Positions 26,934 to 38,011 of a stretch of 64,000 bases of DNA are shown one piece after another. Position 1 is the stretch's first letter, and every line of letters starts with the position of its first letter. This DNA is from Aurantiacibacter odishensis. GTDB lineage: Bacteria > Pseudomonadota > Alphaproteobacteria > Sphingomonadales > Sphingomonadaceae. Below the pieces are notes generated by a model. It had not been told where the DNA came from and searched no databases. It saw nothing but the letters and a program-made list of their open reading frames with translations. The DNA lies in NCBI RefSeq assembly GCF_003605195.1, contig NZ_QYOS01000020.1, positions 124,001 to 188,000 of the forward strand. The letters are read 5' to 3'. Both the position numbers and the translations under genes were made by a program.

Positions 26934-28256
26934 GGAAGCTGCTCGCGCCTGCGGAGCTTCGCGAATCTCGATAGGTTCCACGTCTCCGCCCTGGTGGCGT
27001 GCGAGCATGTAGACAAGTCCGCCCACCGCAAGGATACCGAGGGTGGGCAAGGCCGCACTAAGCGGCACCTGCGCCATCAGCCAGGCCTTGAAGGCGAGGG
27101 CAATCGCGACAATCACAGCCCAGCCAGCGCCCAGTTCGCTGCCCAGCCCGCCGGTATTGCGACGCCACATCGCCACGAAGGCGGCTATCGCCACAAGAAT
27201 GACCAGCGTTTCGGTTGCCACCATGAGCACCGCCAGCGAGGCAAAAGTTCCGCTCAAGGCCAGGAAGGCGACGATTACGGCATAGACCGCGATGGCAAAC
27301 CACGGGGTCTGGAAACGATCCGAGACACTGGCGAAGCGGGCCGGAAGCAAGCCCCGGCAGCCCATGCCGTAGAAGATGCGCGGCATTGTCACGAAGTAAT
27401 TGAGCTGCCCGGTCCCGATGGAGAAGATCGCTGCCAGCGCGATCAGGATGCCGCCTGCGGGGCCGAAAACGGCTTCGCCTGCTGCGGCAAGCGGCCGGTC
27501 GGAATTCACGCCCTCGGGCGCGACTGCGACATAGGCCAGCAACACCAGCGCATAGAGAGCCGCGACGATTGCGAGATTGATATACATCGACCACATCACA
27601 GTGCGGTGCGGGTTTTTCGTTTCTCCCGCCGAGATCGTGGAAACGCCTCCGCCGGAGAACGCATAGGCCAGCAGCAGGGCGGTGGCCTCCACTTCACTGA
27701 ATTGCGGTGCAACGTAAGTGTCGGGCAGTCCGTTGACCGCAAGCCCGACAAGGCAGAGCGCCAGGATCGGCGTCAGCTTCAGCACGGTGCCCACCCACAG
27801 CGCGCCGACGGACCGGCGCGTGCCTGAGATTGCCAGCAAGGTGAACAGGGCGATCAGCGCAAGGATGGTCGCCATGCGCAGCACCGGGTCGTCAAACACC
27901 GGGAAGACCGATGCAAGGTAGGACACGATGACGTGGAAGTTGGCCGCCCTCGCGGCAATGTTTGCGCCGAGGATGCACCAGCCGGCCTCGAATCCGGCGA
28001 AGCGTCCGAATGCCGTTTCGACATAGAGTTGCGGGCCGCCGGATTGGGAAAACAGCCCGCTCATCTTGCCGAAGACGGCGGCGAGCGATGCCGACAGCAG
28101 CGCAAAGGCGAGGATGGCCAGCGGCGCGAGGCTGCCAGCGCCCGCGTAGAGCAAGGCCGGCAAGGCGAAGATTCCGGCACCCACAACGCCGTTGAGATTG
28201 AGCAGCACGGCGCTGCCCAGCCCGATGACGCGCGGCGGCTTCCTTCGTGTGTCCAT
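26931..28256 (-). CDS. APC-family amino acid permease
   Basis: A 441-residue inner-membrane transporter with about twelve helices. The first helix contains NLNGVVGAGIFALPALLYAG, the glycine-rich substrate-binding GxG motif of the APC fold. FSQSGGPQLYVETAFGRFAG and AYAFSGGGVSTISAGETKNP are other family segments. The ATG at 28256 is preferred because GGGGGG precedes it at suitable distance. The neighbours on the plus strand are metal-receptor genes that do not indicate a substrate. Confidence 0.88.
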   Translation of the reverse strand: MDTRRKPPRVIGLGSAVLLNLNGVVGAGIFALPALLYAGAGSLAPLAILAFALLSASLAAVFGKMSGLFSQSGGPQLYVETAFGRFAGFEAGWCILGANIAARAANFHVIVSYLASVFPVFDDPVLRMATILALIALFTLLAISGTRRSVGALWVGTVLKLTPILALCLVGLAVNGLPDTYVAPQFSEVEATALLLAYAFSGGGVSTISAGETKNPHRTVMWSMYINLAIVAALYALVLLAYVAVAPEGVNSDRPLAAAGEAVFGPAGGILIALAAIFSIGTGQLNYFVTMPRIFYGMGCRGLLPARFASVSDRFQTPWFAIAVYAVIVAFLALSGTFASLAVLMVATETLVILVAIAAFVAMWRRNTGGLGSELGAGWAVIVAIALAFKAWLMAQVPLSAALPTLGILAVGGLVYMLARHQGGDVEPIEIREAPQARAAS

Positions 28257-28402
28257 TCGCTGCCCCCCTGTGCCGGGGAGAGGACCGCAAGTTTCCAGTC
28301 GTGTCAAACGCAAACACCGGCGGGGCCGGTCAAACCGGCTTCATGCCCTTCGCAAGGAAGGCGTTGTCAGCCGCCTGGATGCACCATAGAGCGCCGGACG
28401 CA

Positions 28403-28762
28403 ATGCCGCGCCAGTCAATCCTCCTGCAAGTCCTGCTGCTTGTTGCACTGGCAGTGCGCATATGCGTCGGTGCGCCGTGCTGCACCCGGGGAATGTCGCC
28501 CAGCGAGCCGGTGGCGCAAACCGGCCATCACCAGATGGCCGCTGCCCACGACCTGGCGCCTTCCGGCCACGGCGAACACGACAGCGACAATACCGCGAAC
28601 CCGTGTTGCAGCGCCTGCGGGCCCACACTGCCACAGCAGCCGCTGATTCTGGCCAGAACCGCCGCTCCGGCTGGAGCTTTCGCCCTGGCACCGGAACACC
28701 CGGTACCCTCGCTGGAAGCGATCCGCGCCTACCAAGCCAGGGGGCCGCCCTCCCGCGTCTGA
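28403..28762 (+). CDS. Small exported Cys/His-rich protein, DUF2946-like
   Basis: A 119-residue protein. A hydrophobic N-terminal segment (ILLQVLLLVALAVRICVG) leads to a periplasmic part with two cysteine pairs, GAPCCTRGM and ANPCCSACGP, and a histidine-rich middle (GHHQMAAAHDLAPSGHGEH). DUF2946-type proteins with this layout are often encoded next to TonB-dependent copper receptors, as here, 32 bases upstream of one. Metal binding is an inference from the Cys/His content. The exact start is uncertain; an in-frame ATG lies about 60 bases upstream. Confidence 0.65.
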   Translation: MPRQSILLQVLLLVALAVRICVGAPCCTRGMSPSEPVAQTGHHQMAAAHDLAPSGHGEHDSDNTANPCCSACGPTLPQQPLILARTAAPAGAFALAPEHPVPSLEAIRAYQARGPPSRV

Positions 28763-28794
28763 ATCCAGCCAAATTCAGACAAATGGAGATTTTC

Positions 28795-30912
28795 ATGAAT
28801 ACCCTTTCGAAGGCGGCGCTTGGCGCTGCCTGCTCGCTCGTGTGCATGCCGCTGGCAGCGCAGGCAAACGAAACCGATGGCGCGGCCGTTCAGAACCCGG
28901 CGCTTACCGACCTCATCGTCGTTACCGGAAAACGGCCTTCTGCCGAATTGGCGGACGAATTGGCACCGCCTCCCGGCATCGCCTTTCCAGCCGACACGGC
29001 TGATATTGCCGCGCGGATTCCCGGCGGCGCGCTGGTGGGCAATGGCGCACTTTCGGGGCAATTGTCCTATCGCGGATCGACGGGTGAGCGAGTGCTTGGC
29101 CGGGTGAACGGTCAGCGCTTCGCGACCGGTGGACCCAATGCCATGGATCCGCCGCTGCACTATGCGCCCTCCGTTCTGGTGGAAAGCGTCGCAATCGCTC
29201 GCGGCGTGGCGCCGGTGTCGCAGGGGCCTTCGCTGGCCGGGGCAGTCAACGCCCGGCTGGTCCAGGCGGAATTCGCGCAAGGTAACTCCGCCGAATGGCA
29301 GGCCCATATCGCTGCGCAATATCGCAGTGTCGACAACAGCTATGCCGCGGGCGGGCTGCTGGGGCTGGCGACGGCAGACTGGCGACTGGGCGTGATTGCC
29401 AGCCGCGAGGAAGGCGATGACTACGAATTCCCCGGCGGCACGGCGATCGGCACCTCGTTCGAGCGCAACCTTTATGGCGCTCACGCTGGGTACCGCCTCG
29501 GAGAAGGGGAAGTCTTCGCCGAATACCGGCGCAGCGAAACAGACCCGACCGGCAATCCGCCGTTCGCGCTGGATATCGTCTATTTCGATACGGACTTCAT
29601 CCAGGGTGGATACCGCGGGGATATCGCGCAGGACATTGCACTCGATCTGCGGGTCGGGCACGTGGCCGTTCGCCACCTGATGGACAACCAGACGACCCGT
29701 CAGCCAGCCGCACCCCCAATGATGGCGCGGGCAACCTTTGCCGATGCCGATACCACCACGGCCGAAGCTGCGCTGCGCTTCGGATCTGCGGCATCCCACG
29801 TCGAACTGGGCGCCGATGCGGAACTGGTAGAGAAGTCCGTCACGATCACCAACCCGGCCAATGCGGCGTTCTTCATCGAAGCGCAGCCCGATGTGCAATC
29901 GGATCGCTATGGTGCCTTCGTGCAGTGGCTCGGCAGTGCCGGGGATGCGCGGTTCGAGATCGGTGCCCGGATTGACCGGACCGAGCAATCGGCAGGCACG
30001 CCGCAACTCGGAACGGCGGTGCCGATGGGGCCGCGTATGCTGGCGGGCGCGTTCTCGGCATCGGGCAGGGAGCGCGGGGCGACCACTGTGGATGCCGTGC
30101 TTCGCGTGTGGCTGCCACAGGACGGCTTTACTCCCAGGCTGACCTTGGCCCGCAAGGAGCGGGTGCCGAGCCTGCTGGAGCGATTTGGCTGGCTGCCGAC
30201 CGAGGCGAGTTTCGGCCTTGCCGATGGCAACATCTACGTCGGTAATCTCGACCTGGAGCCGGAGACCGCGCTGATCGCCGAGACCGGTTTCGATCTGTTC
30301 ACCGACAGGTTGTCGATCAGACCGACCGTCTACTATCGCCGGGTCGACAATTTCATCCAGGGCGCGCCGTTCGACCAGACCGTGGGTGTCGTGGACAGTC
30401 CCGTCGAGATGGTCGCGGCGATGAATGGCGATCCCACGCCTTTGCGGTTCGACAATGTCGATGCCGAACTGGTTGGCGCGGATCTCGATTTCGTGACTCG
30501 TCCGCTCGACCGGCTCGAGATAGCCGGGACGGCGGGTGTCGTGCGGGCCAGGCGCCGGGACATCGACGACGACCTATACCGCATTCCGCCCGCCAACCTT
30601 CGGCTGTCTGCGATCTGGAGCGGCGATCGGCTGTCCTTCGGGGCCGACCTCTTCGCCGCCGCCGGGCAGGGCAAGGTCTCCCTGGCCAATGATGAGCAGC
30701 CGAGCGATGGCTACGCGGTGGTCGGCGCCTTTGCCCGATACCGGGTGCTCGATGGGGTGGCTCTGGAAGCCGGGGTCGAGAACATTTTCCATACCTATTA
30801 CCAGCCGCACCTTTCGGGGCGAAGCCGGGTCGGTGCTTCCGATGTGCCGGTGGGAGAGAGGCTTCCCGGACAGGGCCGCGGCGGCTGGGTGAGGCTGACC
30901 GCCCAGTTCTAG
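28795..30912 (+). CDS. TonB-dependent receptor, OprC/NosA-like (probable copper)
   Basis: A 705-residue outer-membrane receptor. After the signal peptide (LAAQANE) comes a TonB-box-like segment (TDLIVVTGKR), a plug domain with RVNGQRFATGGPNAMDPPLHY and VESVAIARGVAPVSQGPSLAG, then a 22-strand barrel type region ending in an aromatic C-terminus (GGWVRLTAQF). The plug resembles OprC/NosA copper receptors. The ATG at 28795 is chosen over 28783 because the GGAGAT between them forms its ribosome-binding site. It probably forms an operon with the Cys/His-rich small gene. Confidence 0.85.
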   Translation: MNTLSKAALGAACSLVCMPLAAQANETDGAAVQNPALTDLIVVTGKRPSAELADELAPPPGIAFPADTADIAARIPGGALVGNGALSGQLSYRGSTGERVLGRVNGQRFATGGPNAMDPPLHYAPSVLVESVAIARGVAPVSQGPSLAGAVNARLVQAEFAQGNSAEWQAHIAAQYRSVDNSYAAGGLLGLATADWRLGVIASREEGDDYEFPGGTAIGTSFERNLYGAHAGYRLGEGEVFAEYRRSETDPTGNPPFALDIVYFDTDFIQGGYRGDIAQDIALDLRVGHVAVRHLMDNQTTRQPAAPPMMARATFADADTTTAEAALRFGSAASHVELGADAELVEKSVTITNPANAAFFIEAQPDVQSDRYGAFVQWLGSAGDARFEIGARIDRTEQSAGTPQLGTAVPMGPRMLAGAFSASGRERGATTVDAVLRVWLPQDGFTPRLTLARKERVPSLLERFGWLPTEASFGLADGNIYVGNLDLEPETALIAETGFDLFTDRLSIRPTVYYRRVDNFIQGAPFDQTVGVVDSPVEMVAAMNGDPTPLRFDNVDAELVGADLDFVTRPLDRLEIAGTAGVVRARRRDIDDDLYRIPPANLRLSAIWSGDRLSFGADLFAAAGQGKVSLANDEQPSDGYAVVGAFARYRVLDGVALEAGVENIFHTYYQPHLSGRSRVGASDVPVGERLPGQGRGGWVRLTAQF

Positions 30913-30934
30913 AAGGAAGAAGGTAGAAGGTAGA

Positions 30935-30967
30935 GGAAGGCAGGCGGGCATCCCCGTCCTGCCTTCC
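30935..30967. terminator. Bidirectional hairpin between the receptor and bphP
   Basis: GGAAGGCAGG and CCTGCCTTCC form a perfect 10-base-pair stem with a partly paired 13-base loop. On the minus strand it is followed by a pyrimidine-rich stretch from purine repeats of the type GAAGGTA at 30911-30934. It separates two convergent genes and could terminate both. Confidence 0.6.
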
Positions 30968-30971
30968 CGCT

Positions 30972-33506
30972 TCAGCCCCTGACCTGCGCGATGGCCTGCT
31001 CGATCTGCTCGCGGGTGTAGGGCTTCGTGATGACCGGCACGCTGGCGAACTCGGGCGGGATGACGTCGCTTGCGCCGTAGCCGGAGGCGAAGAAGAACGG
31101 CACGCCTTTCTCGCGAAGTTCCTCTGCGATGGGCAGGCTGGTTTCGTTGCCCAGATTGAAATCCAGCATGGCCAATGTGACCTCGTCCTCCATCGCGCGC
31201 ATGGCCGAATTGACGCTGGCGGCAAGGATCACGTTGCCCGCGCCCATTTCCCTCAATTGGTCCTCGGCATCGAGAGCGATGAGCATACTGTCTTCCACCA
31301 GCAGAACCGTGTCGCCTCGCAAATCGATCGTCGCGGGGGCATCTTCCCCGGAGGCCGCGTCGGACGTGCCGGGTCCGCTGGCTGCAACGATATGCCGCGC
31401 CGGAACGGTAAAACAGGCTTCCAGCCCGCCGACCTTGAAATCGACGCTGGCCTCGCCGCCCAGTTCGTGAGGAATGGAAGTAGAGACAATCGTGGTGCCA
31501 AAGCCGCGCCGTTCGGGCTTTTGCACTGCAGGGCCACCCTTTTCCTGCCAGTTCAGGACCAGGTTCCTGTCGCTGTCGCAATGCCATTTCAGCGCGATGG
31601 AACCACTGTCGCTAAGCGCGCCGTACTTCGCGGCGTTGGTTGCCAGTTCGTGGATCACCAGCGCCATGATGGGGATGGCCGCGGGCTGGATGCTGACTTC
31701 CGGCCCCTCCATCGTCACCCGCTGCCGCGTGGCCGACATGTAGGCCTGCAATTCCACCTCGAACAGCGTGCGCAGCGGGGTGGGTGCCCAGTTTTCCGCA
31801 GTCAGCATGTCATGGGCGCTGGCGAGGGCCTTCACCCTGCTTTCCAGCGTATCGACCACTTCGGCCACGGAGCCCTGCTCGCGCCGGGTCTGCGACATCA
31901 GGGCGCGGATCAGGGCAAGGATGTTGCGCACGCGGTGGTTGAGTTCGGCAATCAGCAGCTTTTGCTGTTCACTCGCACGCCGTCGCTCCTCGCTGGCGGC
32001 TTCGCTCAATCGCAGGACGATTTCGAGGAGCGTGGTGCGCAGCGAGCGGGCAACCCCCACTTCGGGGGGCGTGAAGGGCCGGGACTGGCCGGTGACGGTC
32101 TGTTTCCAGGCTTCGAAGCTCTTGCGCGGCGTCAGTTCGACGCCGTCGTCGGTCTGCCTCGTGTGTTTCGCCTGCTCACCCGCCCAGCGGACAGAGCGCA
32201 GTTGCTCCTCGCGAAACAGCACCATGTAATCGCGCGGACGGCGCGAGATCGGAATGGCCAGGAAACCCGCGGCACCGTTGTCGAGCGGTTCGATGCCGAG
32301 ATACCTGGAGATTTCGTTCGAGTAATGGATCACCTGCGCGTCTTCGGTGTTGAGGCGCTCGACCAGTTTCCTGAACAAGGCTTCGTCCGGGTGCAGACCG
32401 GCTGCGGCGATTTCGCCTTCCATGTGCACCATCAGACCGTCGCACTGGATCGCGTCGCCCATCATGTGCCACAGCCACTCGGCATCGAGCAGCTTGTGCG
32501 GATCCTGCGCGGCGGCGGACATCACCCTGTTTCCGACATCGCGCGCTTTCATCTCGTAATCGGAGGTGTCGGCGTTGAGCCGGCTTTCGAGCTGCAACGA
32601 GAAAATCTGGCCGAACAGTTCCGCCGCGCTGCGTTGGGCGAAAGAGGGCATCAGCGGCTCGTGGTGGTGACACGCGATCAGTCCCCACAACCGCCCGTTC
32701 ACGATGATCGAGATCGACAGCGAGGCCGCCACGCCCATGTTGCGCAGGTACTCTAGGTGGATCGGCGAGACGGCGCGGTAGAGCGACAGCGACAGGTCCA
32801 GCGGTTCGCCATCGCCGCGCTGCACTATGGGCACCTGCTGTGCCGAGGCATCGCCGATGATGCGGAAGGTGTTGCGCATGTAGAGCTTGCGCGCCTGCTG
32901 CGGAATATCCGTCGCCGGGAAGTTCAGGCCGAGGAAGCTGTCGAACCCGCGGGCGACGGATTGCGCCACGACTTCGCCGCTCTCGTCTCCGGCAAAGCGG
33001 TAGATCATCGCCCGATCGAATCCCAGCAGGGCACGCGCCTGCCGCGCGCCTTCGTTCAGCAGGCTTTCCACGTCGCGGCACGTGGCCAGCCGGGCGAGGA
33101 TGTTGCGCGTGGCGGAGGAGACTTCGACTTGGTCGCCCTTCGAAGGTTCTGCCTCCAGCACGACCGACCGGCCCGAGAAATGCAGCGCGAGATCGAACAG
33201 GCTGCCATCGCTCAGCAGCGGCACGGCGAACACGCGCTCGACCGAATCCTCGCCGCGAAGCATTGAAATGCGGGCGCGGATGAGCTGGACCGCAGATTCC
33301 GCGAAGACGCCGGGCAGGGACTTGCCCAGCAGTTCTTCCGGCTCGATGCCGAGGTAGGGATGGGTATTGGCGGCGCGCTGCACCAGCCAGTCCGCACTGA
33401 GGGAAAGGAGGAACCCGATAGGCTGAATCCCGCCGGGAATATGGATCGGCTCCCGATCGCAGTTGGTAAGCCCGACCTTGGCGTCGGCGGGAAGGAAGTC
33501 TGTCAA
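30972..33506 (-). CDS. bphP: Bacteriophytochrome with HWE-type histidine kinase and receiver domain
   Basis: A red/far-red photoreceptor of 844 residues. The domain order is PAS (1-110) with the biliverdin-binding Cys16 in LTNCDREPIHIPGG, GAF (about 130-300) with the PATDIPQQARKLY motif, PHY (about 310-490) with the tongue motif TPRKSFEAW, then the kinase, then a C-terminal receiver (about 720-844). The kinase has an H-box ELNHRVRNILAL, an N-box HELATNAAKYGALS and LNWQEKGGP, which indicates the HWE family. The receiver keeps VEDS, the phospho-acceptor in LAMLDFNLG and TKPYT. The start is a TTG overlapping the heme oxygenase stop. Confidence 0.92.
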   Translation of the reverse strand: MTDFLPADAKVGLTNCDREPIHIPGGIQPIGFLLSLSADWLVQRAANTHPYLGIEPEELLGKSLPGVFAESAVQLIRARISMLRGEDSVERVFAVPLLSDGSLFDLALHFSGRSVVLEAEPSKGDQVEVSSATRNILARLATCRDVESLLNEGARQARALLGFDRAMIYRFAGDESGEVVAQSVARGFDSFLGLNFPATDIPQQARKLYMRNTFRIIGDASAQQVPIVQRGDGEPLDLSLSLYRAVSPIHLEYLRNMGVAASLSISIIVNGRLWGLIACHHHEPLMPSFAQRSAAELFGQIFSLQLESRLNADTSDYEMKARDVGNRVMSAAAQDPHKLLDAEWLWHMMGDAIQCDGLMVHMEGEIAAAGLHPDEALFRKLVERLNTEDAQVIHYSNEISRYLGIEPLDNGAAGFLAIPISRRPRDYMVLFREEQLRSVRWAGEQAKHTRQTDDGVELTPRKSFEAWKQTVTGQSRPFTPPEVGVARSLRTTLLEIVLRLSEAASEERRRASEQQKLLIAELNHRVRNILALIRALMSQTRREQGSVAEVVDTLESRVKALASAHDMLTAENWAPTPLRTLFEVELQAYMSATRQRVTMEGPEVSIQPAAIPIMALVIHELATNAAKYGALSDSGSIALKWHCDSDRNLVLNWQEKGGPAVQKPERRGFGTTIVSTSIPHELGGEASVDFKVGGLEACFTVPARHIVAASGPGTSDAASGEDAPATIDLRGDTVLLVEDSMLIALDAEDQLREMGAGNVILAASVNSAMRAMEDEVTLAMLDFNLGNETSLPIAEELREKGVPFFFASGYGASDVIPPEFASVPVITKPYTREQIEQAIAQVRG

Positions 33507-34132
33507 GAAACGTGCCCTGAAGTCGTGTTTGCGTGATGCCGGAAGAGAGCGAACGCGGTGCGAGCACCCTGCTCTACGTCGTCTTTCCAGCTTCCGCCTT
33601 GATGTTTTGCAATTTCCTCCAGCGAGCAACAAAATTCTTGCCATGGGCGCGTGGCGGAAACCTGGTCGGATGCGCTTGTGTCCAGGTATCGGACGGGACA
33701 GCCGGCAGGAACATTGCGAGCCAGAACCGCGCCGCCGAGGCGGGAGCCTTCGAGAACGTACTGCGCACCCCACAGATGGGCATCGCTGGGCAGGGACACG
33801 GCTCCCTCTACGAGGTCCGGAAGCAGGAGAATGCCAAGATCGCGGAGGTCGGTTTGCAGCAAGTGCCTGCGCGAGGTCCATCCGCTCCAGCCGCCGTTTC
33901 GCAGGCTCGGCTCGAGGGCTGCGAGTGCACCTGCGTGGGCAAGCAGGAAGTCGCGGTAGCCATCGCGGGTCGAGAGATCGAAGCACGCGAAGGCAGCTTC
34001 CGTTGCATCGTGCTCGTCGCGGGTTGCATGCCGCAGGTGAAAACGCATGCCATCGACGCGCTCGCGCTTCGCGGCCAACTCGTCGGTCGGCCGCGCCGAG
34101 GTGGAAATGAGAGTGGCGGCCGGTACGTTCAT
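33503..34132 (-). CDS. bphO: Biliverdin-producing heme oxygenase
   Basis: Cleaves heme to biliverdin, the chromophore of bacteriophytochrome. The 209-residue protein contains RFHLRHATRDEHDATEAAF near residues 30-48, in which the His of the heme oxygenase family coordinates the heme iron, and WGAQYVLEGSRLGGAVLAR, the distal-helix region. It overlaps the bphP TTG start (TTGA), so both are translated from one message, in keeping with synthesis of chromophore and apoprotein together. Confidence 0.92.
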   Translation of the reverse strand: MNVPAATLISTSARPTDELAAKRERVDGMRFHLRHATRDEHDATEAAFACFDLSTRDGYRDFLLAHAGALAALEPSLRNGGWSGWTSRRHLLQTDLRDLGILLLPDLVEGAVSLPSDAHLWGAQYVLEGSRLGGAVLARNVPAGCPVRYLDTSASDQVSATRPWQEFCCSLEEIAKHQGGSWKDDVEQGARTAFALFRHHANTTSGHVS

Positions 34133-34208
34133 CGATGGTTGTAATGTATTGCGACGATGCTCAAACCCACGAACCCTCGTAACGGTCCCGGATTTTTGAG
34201 CAAGACGA

Positions 34209-34243
34209 AAAAGGCCCGGCGAGATCGCTCTCGCCGGGCCTCC
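34209..34243 (-). terminator. Terminator of groEL
   Basis: AGGCCCGGCGAGA and TCTCGCCGGGCCT form a perfect stem, followed by TTTTTC on the minus strand, about 40 bases after the groEL stop. It also faces the upstream side of bphO. Confidence 0.9.
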
Positions 34244-34280
34244 TTGTTCTGGTCGATGGGACCGGATGGGGCGGAAGGGC

Positions 34281-36277
<1,997 letters not shown>

Positions 36278-36314
36278 GTCTGTGACCTCTTCCTAATAAT
36301 GAGTGTTGTTACGA

Positions 36315-36341
36315 TTGGCACTCTCCTGCGGGGAGTGCCAG
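36315..36341. promoter_or_regulatory. CIRCE operator (HrcA site) of groESL
   Basis: TTGGCACTC, nine bases, then GAGTGCCAG matches the CIRCE consensus TTAGCACTC-N9-GAGTGCTAA with G/C changes in the outer part and one mismatch between the arms. HrcA binds this element in other bacteria and represses groESL until heat shock. Confidence 0.85.
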
Positions 36342-36442
36342 CGGCGCGGATTTGGTAGCGCAGCGGCGCGGAGTCAATGGGCAGGGGCGAGAAAAAATCA
36401 GCCCGCGCGACAGGGTGAGCGATGGGGCGGGCGATTGGCGCG

Positions 36443-37837
36443 CTACTTCACTCCGGGCGCGGTAAGGCCGAGCGCCTCGCGCCGGTGCCAGCGCCACAGC
36501 AGCAGGACAGCGGCGAAAGTAAGCCCGGTTGCCAGGCCTATCCATACGCCTTTCCCGGCCAGCGGCGTGCCCAGCCCCAGCCCGGCGGCGAGGCCAAAGC
36601 CCGGCACCCAGTAGGAAAAGACCGCGATCCACATCGGGATGCGCGTGTCCTTCAAACCGCGCAGCGCGCCCGCCGCCACCGCCTGCACCCCGTCCGACAA
36701 CTGGAAAGCGGCGGCGATGGCGAGAAAGCCGGTTGCGATCAGGATCAGTTGCCCGTTCGCAGGGTCTGAGGGGTCGATATAGAGGGCTAGCAATGCCTCC
36801 GGGGCAACGATCATCGCCGTGGCCGTGATCACCATGAAGCCTGTTCCCATGGCGACACCCATCCACCCTGCACGGCCAACCCCTTCCGGATCGCCCGCGC
36901 CGAAGAAATAGCCTACCCGTATGGTGGCTGCCTGGCCCACGCCGAAAGGCACCTGGAACGCGAAGGCCGCCAGGTTCAGCGCCACGGTGTGCGCGGCAAG
37001 TTCCAGCCCGCCCACGCGCCCCATCAGGAAGGCGGCTGCACCGAACACGCCTGCTTCCGCCAGCACGGTGATGGCAATCGGCGTTCCGATGCGCACGATT
37101 TCGGCGAAGCGCGCCCGGTCCGGCCGCCAGAAGAAACCCATGATACGGTAGCGGTGCAGGCGCGGGTCGAACCGGATGGCGGCTGCATACATGGCGGCAA
37201 TCGCGACGGACGTTATGAAAGTCGCGACGGCGGCACCGGGCAGGCCCATCTCGGGCGCGCCGAGATTGCCGAAGATGAAAGCATAATTGCCCAGCGCGTT
37301 CACGCCGATGCCCAGCGCGGTAATGACGGTGGCGAAGATTGGCCGCCCCAGAGCGGCGACGAAATTGCGCTGCACGCCTGCCACGATCATCAGCGGAGCG
37401 GACCAGACCAGCACGTCCATGTAGCTCGTGGCAAGCGCCGCGATGCGGGGCTCCTGCCCGGTCAGCTGCATCAGCGGACCGATCATCATGCACACGCCCA
37501 TCCCCGCGATAGAGACAATGACGGCGAGCCACAGCGCCATGCGGGTTGCCCGCCGCACCGGCCTCAGCGCGGGGCCGCGCGCGCCCAGGTCGGCGGCAAT
37601 GATCGGGGCGACGGCTCCGGTCAGGCTCTGCAGCGACCACAGGACGAGACCAAACAGCGCGACGGCCAGCGCCGATGCGGCCAGTTCGTCCGGCCCCAGC
37701 CGCGCGATGAACATCACGTCGATCGCATAGGTCAGCATCTGCAACAGGTTGGCGAGCGCCAGCGGCCCCGCCAGGCGGAGCGTTTCGCGACCCTCGGCTT
37801 TCCAGCCGGGCGTGGGGGGATGGGCGACTGGGCGCAT
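36443..37837 (-). CDS. MATE-family efflux transporter
   Basis: A 464-residue inner-membrane exporter with about twelve helices in two MatE halves. The first half begins near RLAGPLALANLLQMLTYAIDVMFIARLGPDELAASALA and the second near EIVRIGTPIAITVLAEAGVFGAAAFLMGRVG, both typical MATE segments. The family uses sodium or proton gradients to expel drugs or metabolites. The start at 37837 begins MRPVAHPPT; longer upstream frames have no family similarity. The ribosome-binding site is weak. Substrate not predictable. Confidence 0.9.
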   Translation of the reverse strand: MRPVAHPPTPGWKAEGRETLRLAGPLALANLLQMLTYAIDVMFIARLGPDELAASALAVALFGLVLWSLQSLTGAVAPIIAADLGARGPALRPVRRATRMALWLAVIVSIAGMGVCMMIGPLMQLTGQEPRIAALATSYMDVLVWSAPLMIVAGVQRNFVAALGRPIFATVITALGIGVNALGNYAFIFGNLGAPEMGLPGAAVATFITSVAIAAMYAAAIRFDPRLHRYRIMGFFWRPDRARFAEIVRIGTPIAITVLAEAGVFGAAAFLMGRVGGLELAAHTVALNLAAFAFQVPFGVGQAATIRVGYFFGAGDPEGVGRAGWMGVAMGTGFMVITATAMIVAPEALLALYIDPSDPANGQLILIATGFLAIAAAFQLSDGVQAVAAGALRGLKDTRIPMWIAVFSYWVPGFGLAAGLGLGTPLAGKGVWIGLATGLTFAAVLLLWRWHRREALGLTAPGVK

Positions 37838-38011
37838 ATGGTTTCTGCCGAAAGCAGCCGGACCGGATAGGCGCGGCGGTGCGGTCGGGAAAGGGCGAAG
37901 GTCGGCTGCCGGAGAAATTCCAGGCAGGGTGCGGCCAAGCGGTAACAAGTCTTGCCGAATGTGATGCCCGGAGACTAAAGGACATTGTCAACGTTTCATG
38001 GGGAGTGTCCT

